In this document: positions 1-5,574 of the stretch, piece after piece
Layout of the letters: every line of letters starts with the position of its first letter
How positions within the stretch are numbered: the stretch's first letter is position 1
Assembly: GCA_021844645.1 (NCBI GenBank)
Contig: JAKBTA010000048.1
Span: forward strand, 1-9,791
Source: Nitrospirota bacterium
GTDB lineage: Bacteria > Nitrospirota_A > Leptospirillia > Leptospirillales > Leptospirillaceae
Direction of reading: 5' to 3'
DNA: 9,791 nucleotides
Program-made: the position numbers and the translations under genes
Notes under the pieces: generated by a model
What the model was told of the DNA's origin: nothing
What the model saw: the letters and a program-made list of their open reading frames with translations, nothing else
Databases searched by the model: none

Positions 1-659
1 ATATTCAAACACCTTTTGAAAAGTTCAAATCTCTCCCCTGTGCGGAGAGTTGTCTCAAACCGGGTTTGACCATGGCTCAACTGGAAAAGATCAGTCTGTC
101 AAAGACCGATAATGAAGCAGCTGAACAGATGAATACCGCCAGGGATCTTCTTTTTCAGTCCTGGACAGCAAGACCTGAAAATCGGGCCTGAGAAGCAGAA
201 AGAAAAACCTCAGGTCCAGGCTTTTAACCAAGAACGATTTTGATCCGGGTCCCTTAATCGGAGGATCTTATTTTCAGACTCATTCTTCAATTGGAATAGA
301 CTAAAAATGGTCCCCTTGACCCCCTCTTGGCCTACGGCCAAAGAAGGGGAATGCGGGGACAGGAGTTCAATACAAAAATAAATCCCCTCATTTCGCTGCT
401 TTCTGAAATTGTCATCCTTCCGCCACCAGTCTATTGGGTGGATTTCGGCCCCGCAAGCGAAAGGCCCATTTTGGCCAAGATGTGCGAAGTCGGTTGAACC
501 CCCTGTATCTTACCATCCTCTCCGAAGGCTTTGTCCTCGAACAGCTCCTGCCCCGGCTTTTCCGTTTTCCGAACACACCGGACCGCCTCCTCCAAACATT
601 CCTCCCAGAAAGGGAAAAACCGCCCTATCCATGACCGAATCCGCAGCGCAAGCCCCTTG
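1..659. other. Left flank without a confident gene
   Basis: No open frame here has a convincing start signal and family identity. A 39-codon ORF (72-191, plus) begins just after a perfect inverted repeat, TCAAACC-G-GGTTTGA (55-69), but has no Shine-Dalgarno. A hairpin with stems CTCTCC/GGAGAG lies at 31-49. A plus-strand frame at 434-634 encodes a stretch that looks protein-like (LYLTILSEGFVLEQLLPRLF) with no recognisable family; it could be a fragment of a gene broken before the insertion element arrived. The larger hairpin at 310-360 is listed separately. The stretch looks like decayed, insertion-prone DNA. Confidence 0.5.
310..360. repeat. Bipartite hairpin, REP-like
   Basis: The outer arms GTCCCC (310-315) and GGGGAC (355-360) enclose a second pair of arms, CCCCTCTTGGCC (321-332) and GGCCAAAGAAGGGG (336-349), around a three-base TAC loop. 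The inner arms pair with small bulges, and a 5-nt by 5-nt internal loop separates the two stems. No T-run follows on either strand, so an intrinsic terminator is unlikely. Large imperfect hairpins of this kind are typical of REP or MITE elements mobilised by Y1 (IS200-like) transposases; a link to the nearby element is inference. Confidence 0.45.
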
Positions 660-661
660 AT

Positions 662-676
662 TCATCCATGGGGTGA
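662..676. repeat. Left-end hairpin of the IS200/IS605 element
   Basis: TCATCC and GGGTGA pair (with one T-G pair) around an ATG loop, just after TTGAT. Y1 transposases recognise subterminal hairpins of this sort on single-stranded DNA. Confidence 0.45.
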
Positions 677-712
677 GCAGAGGTTGATTATCTGAAGTGG
701 ATCTTGGATAAG

Positions 713-1264
713 ATGCTCATGCCAGAATATAAGGTCAACTACAAATCGAACAACAACGTGGTGTTTTCCTGTAAATACCATGTTGTGTGGTGTTCTAAAT
801 ACCGAAGAGACGTTCTGGTGAACGGGGCGGACGATCGGTTAAAGGAGATTATACATCAGGTGTATTCTGAGACCAGGAGCGCGGTGCTGGAGATGGAGGT
901 CATGCCGAATCATGTGCATCTCCTTGTCGAGGTGGATCCGCAGTTCGGTATTCACCATCTGATCAAGCTGATCAAGGGACGGTCCTCACGGTTGTTACGC
1001 CAGGAGTTCCGCTGGTGCCGCACCCGCCTGCCGAGTCTCTGGACCAACAGCTATTTTGTTTCCACCGTGGGCGGGGCTCCGATGGAAATCATCGGGCAGT
1101 ACATCGAGTCAAACAAACGGCGAGTGGCAAAGTCCGTCCTGCCTCCTTCGGCTTCTAGCCGGAGTCAGAGCCGTTCCTCCCGGAAGTCCGGCTGTGGAGA
1201 GGGAAGAGTCGGGAGGCATAGCCGAAAGGCGAGAGCCCGACAGACCTTCTTTAATCACGGATAG
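713..1264 (+). CDS. tnpA: IS200/IS605 TnpA-like Y1 HUH transposase with an abnormal C-terminal extension
   Basis: This encodes a single-strand DNA transposase of the Y1 HUH class, which cuts and joins hairpin-marked ends through a tyrosine-DNA link. From ATG 713 the core is about 135 residues: an N-terminal NNVVFSCKYHVVWCSKYRR block, the metal-binding NHVHLLVEV motif (H67, H69), the conserved IKGRSSRLLRQEF stretch, and the catalytic tyrosine in GQYIESNK (Y130). Spacing agrees with IS608 TnpA (H64, H66, Y127), so the catalytic core looks complete. Family members usually stop within a few residues of this tyrosine helix; here the frame runs on for about 48 more residues of Ser/Arg-rich, low-complexity sequence reaching almost to the right-end hairpin. 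That tail is probably former tnpB or element-end DNA read in the wrong frame. In-frame starts at TTG 704 and ATG 719 are possible; none has a good ribosome site. Family assignment is firm, activity unknown. Confidence 0.85.
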   Translation: MLMPEYKVNYKSNNNVVFSCKYHVVWCSKYRRDVLVNGADDRLKEIIHQVYSETRSAVLEMEVMPNHVHLLVEVDPQFGIHHLIKLIKGRSSRLLRQEFRWCRTRLPSLWTNSYFVSTVGGAPMEIIGQYIESNKRRVAKSVLPPSASSRSQSRSSRKSGCGEGRVGRHSRKARARQTFFNHG

Positions 1265-1266
1265 AA

Positions 1267-1288
1267 CCCCATAAATTTATTCATGGGG
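1267..1288. repeat. Right-end hairpin of the IS200/IS605 element
   Basis: A 6-bp stem, CCCCAT/ATGGGG, closes an A/T-rich 10-nt loop three bases after the tnpA stop codon. Hairpins with this position and A/T-rich loop are common at right ends of IS605-type elements, where they also form the end of the TnpB guide RNA scaffold. Confidence 0.55.
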
Positions 1289-1466
1289 AGATTCAGAGAT
1301 CCCCACAGAGCGACGAAGGCCCCTGAGGCAGGCAAGATTGAGGTCCCCTGTGCGATGAGTAAATCGCCTATTTGGCCATCAAACCTGAGAAGTGGTTGTG
1401 TGAGGAGAGAAGAGGCATAGCATTTAAGCGCCATGGACACAAAATGGAGATACTGGAAATGCAGTT

Positions 1467-1552
1467 TGGCGGAGGGGGTAGGATTCGAACCCACGGAGCT
1501 TTCGCTCTACGGTTTTCAAGACCGCCGCCATCGACCACTCGGCCACCCCTCC
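1467..1552 (-). tRNA. tRNA-Ser(UGA)
   Basis: Read on the minus strand this folds as a class II (long variable arm) tRNA. The acceptor stem is GGAGGGG/CCCCTCC, with discriminator G and an encoded CCA (1467-1469). The D arm contains GCCGAGTGGTC and the T arm GGGTTCGAATCC. The anticodon loop CTTGAAA gives anticodon UGA (plus-strand TCA at 1516-1518). The variable arm is built on GAGCGAAAGCTC. It reads UCN serine codons. It lies 46 bases downstream of the palindrome that follows the TPR gene and is transcribed in the same direction. Confidence 0.96.
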
Positions 1553-1598
1553 AAACGGCCCAAAACTCTACCACAAAAGAAAACTTTCTTCCAGCTCC

Positions 1599-1645
1599 TT
1601 TTCCTGATCATGGAGTCCTGGCCAAGGAGACCATGATCAGGAAAA
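1599..1645. repeat. 15-bp perfect palindrome between TPR gene and tRNA-Ser
   Basis: The arms TTTTCCTGATCATGG (1599-1613) and CCATGATCAGGAAAA (1631-1645) are perfect reverse complements. They enclose a 17-nt loop that can itself pair TCCT with AGGA. The palindrome abuts the stop codon of the TPR gene. The bases at the 3' foot are A, not T, on both strands, so it is not a textbook intrinsic terminator. It may still end or stabilise the TPR transcript and insulate the tRNA, or act as a protein or transposase site. Confidence 0.7.
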
Positions 1646-2464
1646 TCACGGCCTGGCAGGAGCCCTCAAATTGCCCGTATTCCCCGAATTGGTTCCTCCT
1701 GACAAAGGAATGATCCCGGGAGCCCCCTGAGGAATATCCCCCTGGTCTGGAGCGAGGAGCGGATTGACCGTCTGGACATCATTTTCATGTTTTTGTTTAT
1801 GTTCAGGAGCAATAAGTGTTTTGATCCAGGCAATAGCCCTCAGCGTTCCCCCATCTTTCGGGTTCAGCTTTTTCGCCTTGAGTTCTTCCGTAAGCGCTTC
1901 TTCATAAAACCCCAGATGCGCCAGGGAAATCCCCAGCACCATGTGAGCCTGGTCATCATAAGGGTTCAGGCGGATCGCCTGTTCTTCCGCTTCTCTGGAT
2001 AGACTCCATTTTGCAAGTGAAGCATACGCCCATCCGGTGGCTTCCCAGGCGGACTCATTCTTGAGGTCGACGGAAAGAACCAGTCGCTCCTGGCGGATTT
2101 CCTGCTTGAAATGGCCGGTATTCCCTTCGGCAATCCCCAAGGAGATTCTTGCCGGCAGATATTGAGGATCATCTGAAAGCGCCTGCCGTTCCTCCCTGAC
2201 GGCATCTTCATTCATTCCAAGCTTCCCATATGCAATACCTGTAAGGAAGTGGACAGTCGCACGGTCAGGATAACGGAGATCGAGCTTTTTCAGTTCAGGT
2301 AGCGCAAGGTTGGCCTTCCCCTTCATAATGAGGGAGGCCATTTTGGGAAGTTTCTCCTGCAACTCGGCAGAATCCGAGGGCACCGCAATCGGAACAGCAA
2401 AAAGCGGCAACGGATCGACGGAAAAAAGAAGAATCAGCAAAAGACAGGCCAGTGATTTTTTCAT
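1646..2464 (-). CDS. Secreted/periplasmic tetratricopeptide-repeat protein
   Basis: This is a 272-residue exported scaffold-type protein of unknown partner. Residues 1-23 form a clear Sec signal peptide: MKK, a Leu/Ile-rich core, then an LFA-V cleavage site. Four consecutive 34-residue TPR units span about 69-204; each has the small/large residue pattern (LGIAEGNTGHF and LGISLAHLGFYEEA are good examples), and the last ends in LNPKD. A further amphipathic stretch at 38-66 may be a degenerate repeat. The C-terminal 55 residues are rich in Pro, Gly, Asn and Gln and look disordered. TPR proteins mediate protein-protein contacts; no enzymatic motif is seen. The ATG start gives an ideal signal peptide although no strong Shine-Dalgarno precedes it. 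It is divergent from tadA, with 51 bases between the starts. A lipoprotein is excluded because there is no lipobox Cys. Confidence 0.85.
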   Translation of the reverse strand: MKKSLACLLLILLFSVDPLPLFAVPIAVPSDSAELQEKLPKMASLIMKGKANLALPELKKLDLRYPDRATVHFLTGIAYGKLGMNEDAVREERQALSDDPQYLPARISLGIAEGNTGHFKQEIRQERLVLSVDLKNESAWEATGWAYASLAKWSLSREAEEQAIRLNPYDDQAHMVLGISLAHLGFYEEALTEELKAKKLNPKDGGTLRAIAWIKTLIAPEHKQKHENDVQTVNPLLAPDQGDIPQGAPGIIPLSGGTNSGNTGNLRAPARP

Positions 2465-2515
2465 CGGTTGATTCTATCAGAAACGACAGGTTTTTCCAGA
2501 TAAAAAAGGTGATAT

Positions 2516-2995
2516 ATGTCACGCTTTCAAAAGGATCAGCATTTCATGAAATTGGCTATTTCCGAAGCAGAAAAAGCCTTTTCCCTTGACGAGGTACCGG
2601 TTGGGGCCATTCTCGTTTTAGATGACAAGATCTTATCCAGAGCCCACAACGCCCGCATTGCCGGGAGCGATCCAACAGGCCACGCCGAAATTCTGGCCAT
2701 CAGGGAAGCGGCAAGGGCAACAAAAAACTACAGACTGCAGGGAGCCTCCCTTTATGTCACGCTCGAACCCTGCCCCATGTGTTTTGGTGCAATCATGGAG
2801 GCCAGGATCAGGGAAGTCATCTTTTCTGCGAGAGAACCACGCTCCGGAGTAATGGGATCCTTGTATGACTTACAGAATGATCCAAGATGGGCCCATAAGA
2901 TTATTGTCCGGGAAGGAGTTCTCGATGAACCGGTCAAGGAGCTCCTGCGGAATTTTTTTGAGAAAAAACGTTTGGGACCACAGGATCATCTATGA
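2516..2995 (+). CDS. tadA: tRNA-specific adenosine deaminase TadA
   Basis: TadA converts adenosine-34 of tRNA-Arg(ACG) to inosine in the cytoplasm, allowing one tRNA to read three Arg codons. The 159-residue product has the whole cytidine-deaminase-fold signature: HAE at 56-58 (zinc His and proton-shuttling Glu) and PCPMC at 85-89 (two zinc Cys), with VPVGAI before and YVTLEPC around them. Positions match E. coli TadA almost exactly. The region after PCPMC (ARIREVIFSAREPRSGVMGS) and the C-terminal helix also fit TadA rather than a guanine or cytosine deaminase. The start is supported by AAAAGGTGAT upstream. tRNA-Ser(CGA) begins 18 bases after the stop codon, so the two may share a transcript. 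It is one of the few essential enzymes in the window and shows no defect. Confidence 0.96.
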   Translation: MSRFQKDQHFMKLAISEAEKAFSLDEVPVGAILVLDDKILSRAHNARIAGSDPTGHAEILAIREAARATKNYRLQGASLYVTLEPCPMCFGAIMEARIREVIFSAREPRSGVMGSLYDLQNDPRWAHKIIVREGVLDEPVKELLRNFFEKKRLGPQDHL

Positions 2996-3013
2996 TATTA
3001 TCAGGAAAAATGT

Positions 3014-3103
3014 GGAGAGATGGCCGAGAGGCTGAAGGCGGTTGACTCGAAATCAACTCTGGGGGGAACTCCAGCGGGGGTTCAAATCCCTCTCTCTCCG
3101 CCA
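3014..3103 (+). tRNA. tRNA-Ser(CGA)
   Basis: This is a class II tRNA with acceptor stem GGAGAGA/TCTCTCC, discriminator G and encoded CCA (3101-3103). The D arm is TGGCCGAGAGGCTGA. The anticodon stem GTTGA/TCAAC closes loop CTCGAAA, giving anticodon CGA (3048-3050). The long variable arm is CTGGGGGGAACTCCAG, and the T arm contains GGGTTCAAATCCC. It reads UCG. It sits between tadA and the sigma-54 activator with no terminator visible on either side, so it is probably processed out of a longer mRNA or has its own promoter inside tadA. Confidence 0.96.
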
Positions 3104-3154
3104 CCCCATTCAAGATGACCTGGCCAATCCGGAAAAAGAACAGGAGTGGGAGGA

Positions 3155-4534
3155 ATGACACCCCAATCCAAAATCAACCTGAGCGCCATCATGGAACCGA
3201 TCTCAAGAGCCACCAATTCTCCGATGGTGCTCATTGATCACTCCTTCAGGATTGCATGGGCTTCTGAGTCTGCATTGGAATCATTGGAACTCCCGGCCGA
3301 GAGTATCGGATCTCTTTGTCCTGAATCACTTCAGGGCAGGATCTGTTCAGGAAGTTGCCAGAAAATATCCGGTTTTTTTTCAAACCACTTATCAGACCAG
3401 GAAATTCCATATCCCTGCCTCGAGTCCTCTTTTGGCCAAATCAATATCAATACAGAAAAGATCACCACCGAATTAATCGGCTATCCATACCTCCTGAAGT
3501 CTTTCCAGCCATTTTTTCAGGAAACACCCGCAAAGCATCATCAGCATACCTTTGTCGCCTCCCGTGAATGGGCTGAACCGTTTCTGGAAAAACTGACAAG
3601 GATTGCCAAAACGGAGATTCCTGTCCTTCTCATCGGAGAGACTGGAACCGGAAAGGAATGCCTTGCCCGTCTTATTCATGAAAGAAGCCGGAGAGCCCGC
3701 GGGCCGTTTGTCGCCCTTGACCTTTCCGTCATTCCTGAAACCCTGGTTGAAGATGCCCTTTTCGGCCACCAGAGAGGCGCATTCACCGGAGCCGTGTCTT
3801 CCCAGTCGGGAAGACTCTCCCGTGCTCACGGAGGAACACTCTTCATCGACGAGATAGAGAACATCCCTCCCGCTGTCCAGACGCGCCTGCTGCGCTTTCT
3901 CGAAGATGGCATCTTCGAACCCATGGGTTCAAGCCAGTCGCAGTCCATTTCCACCAGGATCATTGCAGCCACCAATGAAGATCCGGAGAAGCTGCTGAGG
4001 GAAGGGAGGATGAGGGCGGACCTGTTCTATCGGCTCAACGGACTTTCACTTCATATTCCTCCTCTCCGAAAGCGCACGGAAGACCTGCCCATCCTGATCG
4101 AACACTTCAGGGATATTTTTCAAAAACAAAACAGGATTTCATCGTCTTCATTCTCTCCTGAAGCCATGCAAGTTCTTTCTGCCTATCACTTTCCTGGGAA
4201 CATAAGGGAATTAAAGCACCTGGTCGAATCAGTTCTTGCGGTTTCAGATCCTCACAAGCCCATCGAGTCTTCGGATTTGCCGGAGTCTGTCCGAAAAGCC
4301 TCCGACAGGTTCTATTCCCGGGAAACAACTGTTGCCGCCGAAAAGAATTCCTTTGACGAGGATTTGCCCGATCCTGAAATGTTTGAACGTCGCAGGATCG
4401 AAAAAGCACTCCGTTCTTCAAAGGGAAAAATCGAAGGTGCGGCCTCAATTCTTGGAATCAGCAGAATTACACTCTGGCGCCACATGAAACGTTTAAACAT
4501 GAAACAGGGAATGTTTCATTCAAGAAACAAGTGA
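3155..4534 (+). CDS. Sigma-54-dependent transcriptional activator with Cys-bearing PAS-like sensor
   Basis: This enhancer-binding protein remodels sigma-54 RNA polymerase by ATP hydrolysis. Residue numbers are from ATG 3155, chosen because AGGAG (3142-3146) sits 8 bases upstream; GTG 3146 would add three residues. Residues 1-125 are a PAS-like input domain with Cys55, Cys64, Cys68 (SLCPESLQGRICSGSCQ) and Cys88, suggesting redox, metal or gas sensing (inference). There is no response-receiver domain. Residues 137-365 are the AAA+ domain: Walker A GETGTGKE (161-168), an intact sigma-54-contacting GAFTGA loop (208-213), Walker B GGTLFIDEI (226-234), and Arg-rich sensor motifs around RADLFYRL. 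Residues 405-450 are a Fis-type helix-turn-helix (IEGAASILGISRITLWRHMK). The gene's own 3' end overlaps inverted repeats likely to be its binding sites, and the next gene has a sigma-54 promoter. Class is certain; the signal is unknown. Confidence 0.95.
   Translation: MTPQSKINLSAIMEPISRATNSPMVLIDHSFRIAWASESALESLELPAESIGSLCPESLQGRICSGSCQKISGFFSNHLSDQEIPYPCLESSFGQININTEKITTELIGYPYLLKSFQPFFQETPAKHHQHTFVASREWAEPFLEKLTRIAKTEIPVLLIGETGTGKECLARLIHERSRRARGPFVALDLSVIPETLVEDALFGHQRGAFTGAVSSQSGRLSRAHGGTLFIDEIENIPPAVQTRLLRFLEDGIFEPMGSSQSQSISTRIIAATNEDPEKLLREGRMRADLFYRLNGLSLHIPPLRKRTEDLPILIEHFRDIFQKQNRISSSSFSPEAMQVLSAYHFPGNIRELKHLVESVLAVSDPHKPIESSDLPESVRKASDRFYSRETTVAAEKNSFDEDLPDPEMFERRRIEKALRSSKGKIEGAASILGISRITLWRHMKRLNMKQGMFHSRNK
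4499..4519. promoter_or_regulatory. Candidate activator-binding site 1 (upstream activating sequence)
   Basis: ATGAAACA and TGTTTCAT form a perfect 8-bp inverted repeat around a 5-base spacer, inside the last codons of the activator gene. It shares its TGAAACA arms with site 2, and the two centres are 30 bases apart, close to three helical turns. This is the usual arrangement for oligomeric sigma-54 activators. Binding by the adjacent regulator is inference. Confidence 0.6.
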
Positions 4535-4546
4535 AACAGTGTTTCA
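4532..4546. promoter_or_regulatory. Candidate activator-binding site 2 (upstream activating sequence)
   Basis: TGAAACA-G-TGTTTCA is a perfect 7-bp inverted repeat with a one-base spacer, lying across the activator's TGA stop codon (4532-4534). Additional half-sites GAAACA occur at 4524-4529 and 4566-4571. Its centre is about 140 bases before the predicted start of transcription, a normal enhancer distance. Confidence 0.6.
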
Positions 4547-4596
4547 TGACTCATGATTCACAAAAGAAACATCCTCTTTCCTCCGGCTTTTCTCCC

Positions 4597-4636
4597 TCAA
4601 AAAAAACTCATATTCAAAAAATAATTAAATAAAACC
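4597..4636. promoter_or_regulatory. A-tract / possible bend or IHF region
   Basis: Runs of eight and six A's about 17 bases apart, followed by AATTAAATAAAA, make this the most A/T-rich stretch between the inverted repeats and the -24/-12 promoter. It includes ATTCAA, a 5-of-6 match to the first half of the IHF consensus. Bent or IHF-bound DNA here would help loop the activator onto the polymerase; this is inference. Confidence 0.35.
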
Positions 4637-4653
4637 ATCCCTCAAAAGAATCC

Positions 4654-4669
4654 GGGCATACCACTTGCT
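4654..4669 (+). promoter_or_regulatory. Sigma-54 (-24/-12) promoter
   Basis: GGGCATACCACTTGCT has the invariant GG (4655-4656) and GC (4667-4668) separated by exactly 10 bases, with CA after GG and TT before GC, as in the consensus TGGCAC-N5-TTGC. Transcription should begin near 4680, leaving a leader of about 75 bases before the small gene. A weak hairpin GCCC-TTTTG-GGGC followed by four T's (4722-4738) lies in that leader just before the ribosome site. The promoter sits directly downstream of a sigma-54 activator gene, which strengthens the call. Confidence 0.75.
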
Positions 4670-4755
4670 CCTGTATTCCCTGTAACCATCCTTCAGGAAT
4701 GGTGCCACACTCATCATCAATGCCCTTTTGGGGCTTTTAACAAAGGAGCCGAATC

Positions 4756-4890
4756 ATGAACAACAATCAGCCCTCACTTGGAGCAGCCCCAATGGTTCTC
4801 TTTACTTTCATCCTGGCTTTTCCTGTGATCCTCTTTGTAATCTTTGAAAAGTTCCAGGCTCCACTGATTGGCGGAATCGGAACCTTCTGA
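4756..4890 (+). CDS. 44-residue single-pass membrane peptide under sigma-54 control
   Basis: A strong ribosome site, AGGAG (4744-4748), lies 7 bases before the ATG, and a terminator follows the stop by 10 bases, so this is a complete single-gene transcription unit. The peptide has a short polar N-terminus (MNNNQPSLGAAP), one hydrophobic helix (about residues 13-30: MVLFTFILAFPVILFVIF), then EKFQAPLIGGIGTF. I do not recognise the family. The helix followed by F-x-F-E-K-F and a Gly-rich end faintly resembles the last 30 residues of MalG-type ABC permeases, which may be convergence. Positive charge is nearly absent, so topology is unclear. Control by the adjacent activator is inferred from the two inverted repeats and the -24/-12 promoter. 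Its role could be a small subunit or regulator of a membrane complex, or a stress-response peptide. Confidence 0.75.
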   Translation: MNNNQPSLGAAPMVLFTFILAFPVILFVIFEKFQAPLIGGIGTF

Positions 4891-4900
4891 ATGAACTTGA

Positions 4901-4936
4901 CAGGAGAGGCTCCTTGTCAGGGAGGCTCTCCTGTTT
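4901..4936 (+). terminator. Intrinsic terminator of the small membrane-peptide gene
   Basis: CAGGAGAG-G-CTCC (4901-4913) pairs with GGAG-G-CTCTCCTG (4921-4933) around a 7-base loop, giving 12 base pairs with one G-G mismatch. It is followed by TTT. The T-run is short but the stem is strong and placed 10 bases after the stop codon. Confidence 0.65.
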
Positions 4937-5574
4937 AATGGAAAAGACATCACACATCCCCACCCGTTGCAGATCCTTGTCCGGGCAATCTTTTCAAAAA
5001 TCTCACTGCCAGTTTATTTCAGCGATACCGCCATTCTCCCCGATCGTCCTTCCAGCATTACCTTCTCGGCGGAGAGATCCCCTTCTTAGGACACAAGCCA
5101 GTCGTGGATCAAAAGACCACCCATCTTTGTTTCGGCCATCTCCTTGAGGTATTCTCTTCCCATGCAGACCGGCAAACGCTTTCACGCTTATTCCACAACC
5201 TCCCGGACCAAGTTTGCCTGCAGAACTGCGGACAGATGGGACAATGCCGATCAAAACGCAAGCTTGTTCCTGAAAATCCGTCTTGCTGCGGAAGTGAAAA
5301 TCACGCAGAAGATGATCCGGCGGGCGGGAAACAGACACAACAATGACAGAGCGGTCGAGGATCAAAGTCTCCGGGGAGAGGGGAACAAGATTCGAAGCCA
5401 GAAACAGCTTCTCCAATCCTCGGAGAAAGAGGAACAGATCAAAGAGGAACATCCGCTCGCGAGACTGGAAAACACCACTATAGCGTTCGCTGAGTGGCAG
5501 GGAAGATCATTCGCATCTCCCCACGACAATCGTTCTCAGGTTTAGTGGAGAGTCATTGATAGGGGGCAAAAGGA
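4937..5574. other. 638-base stretch without a confident gene
   Basis: The longest frames are a minus-strand 149-codon ORF (5003-5452) and a plus-strand 133-codon ORF (5144-5545) that overlap each other. Neither has a convincing ribosome site, a recognisable domain or a domain-like composition. The minus frame begins with a hydrophobic FLFDLFLFL stretch and then becomes polar and Gly/Arg-rich. The region could be a decayed gene or a long leader for mazG. No tRNA, repeat array or strong hairpin was found. Confidence 0.5.

Larger units (their letters stand above)
660..1296 (+). mobile_element. IS200/IS605-family element, tnpA-only remnant
   Basis: The element is defined by an intact Y1 transposase frame and a subterminal hairpin at each end. 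The left hairpin pairs TCATCC (662-667) with GGGTGA (671-676). It directly follows TTGAT (657-661), the pentanucleotide known as the insertion target of ISDra2-type elements. The right hairpin has stems CCCCAT (1267-1272) and ATGGGG (1283-1288). There are no terminal inverted repeats or target duplication, as expected for this family. The exact ends are uncertain; cleavage probably lies within about 10 nt of the right hairpin. The DNA between the TnpA core and the right hairpin (about 1130-1266) is GC-rich and could be the leftover 3' end of tnpB and its guide-RNA region after internal deletion, but no TnpB motif can be identified. Confidence 0.65.

Noticed and set aside
22..49. GTTCAAATC followed by a short hairpin, similar to a tRNA T-arm; possible att site
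   Set aside because: Only nine bases match a very common T-loop core, and no acceptor stem, CCA or integrase is nearby.
1255..1574. Minus-strand ORFs around the tRNA-Ser
   Set aside because: They run through the tRNA gene and have no ribosome site or family; shadows of the RNA gene.
5003..5452. Minus-strand 149-codon ORF
   Set aside because: No ribosome site, no domain, and the opposite strand is equally open; treated as part of the unexplained gap.
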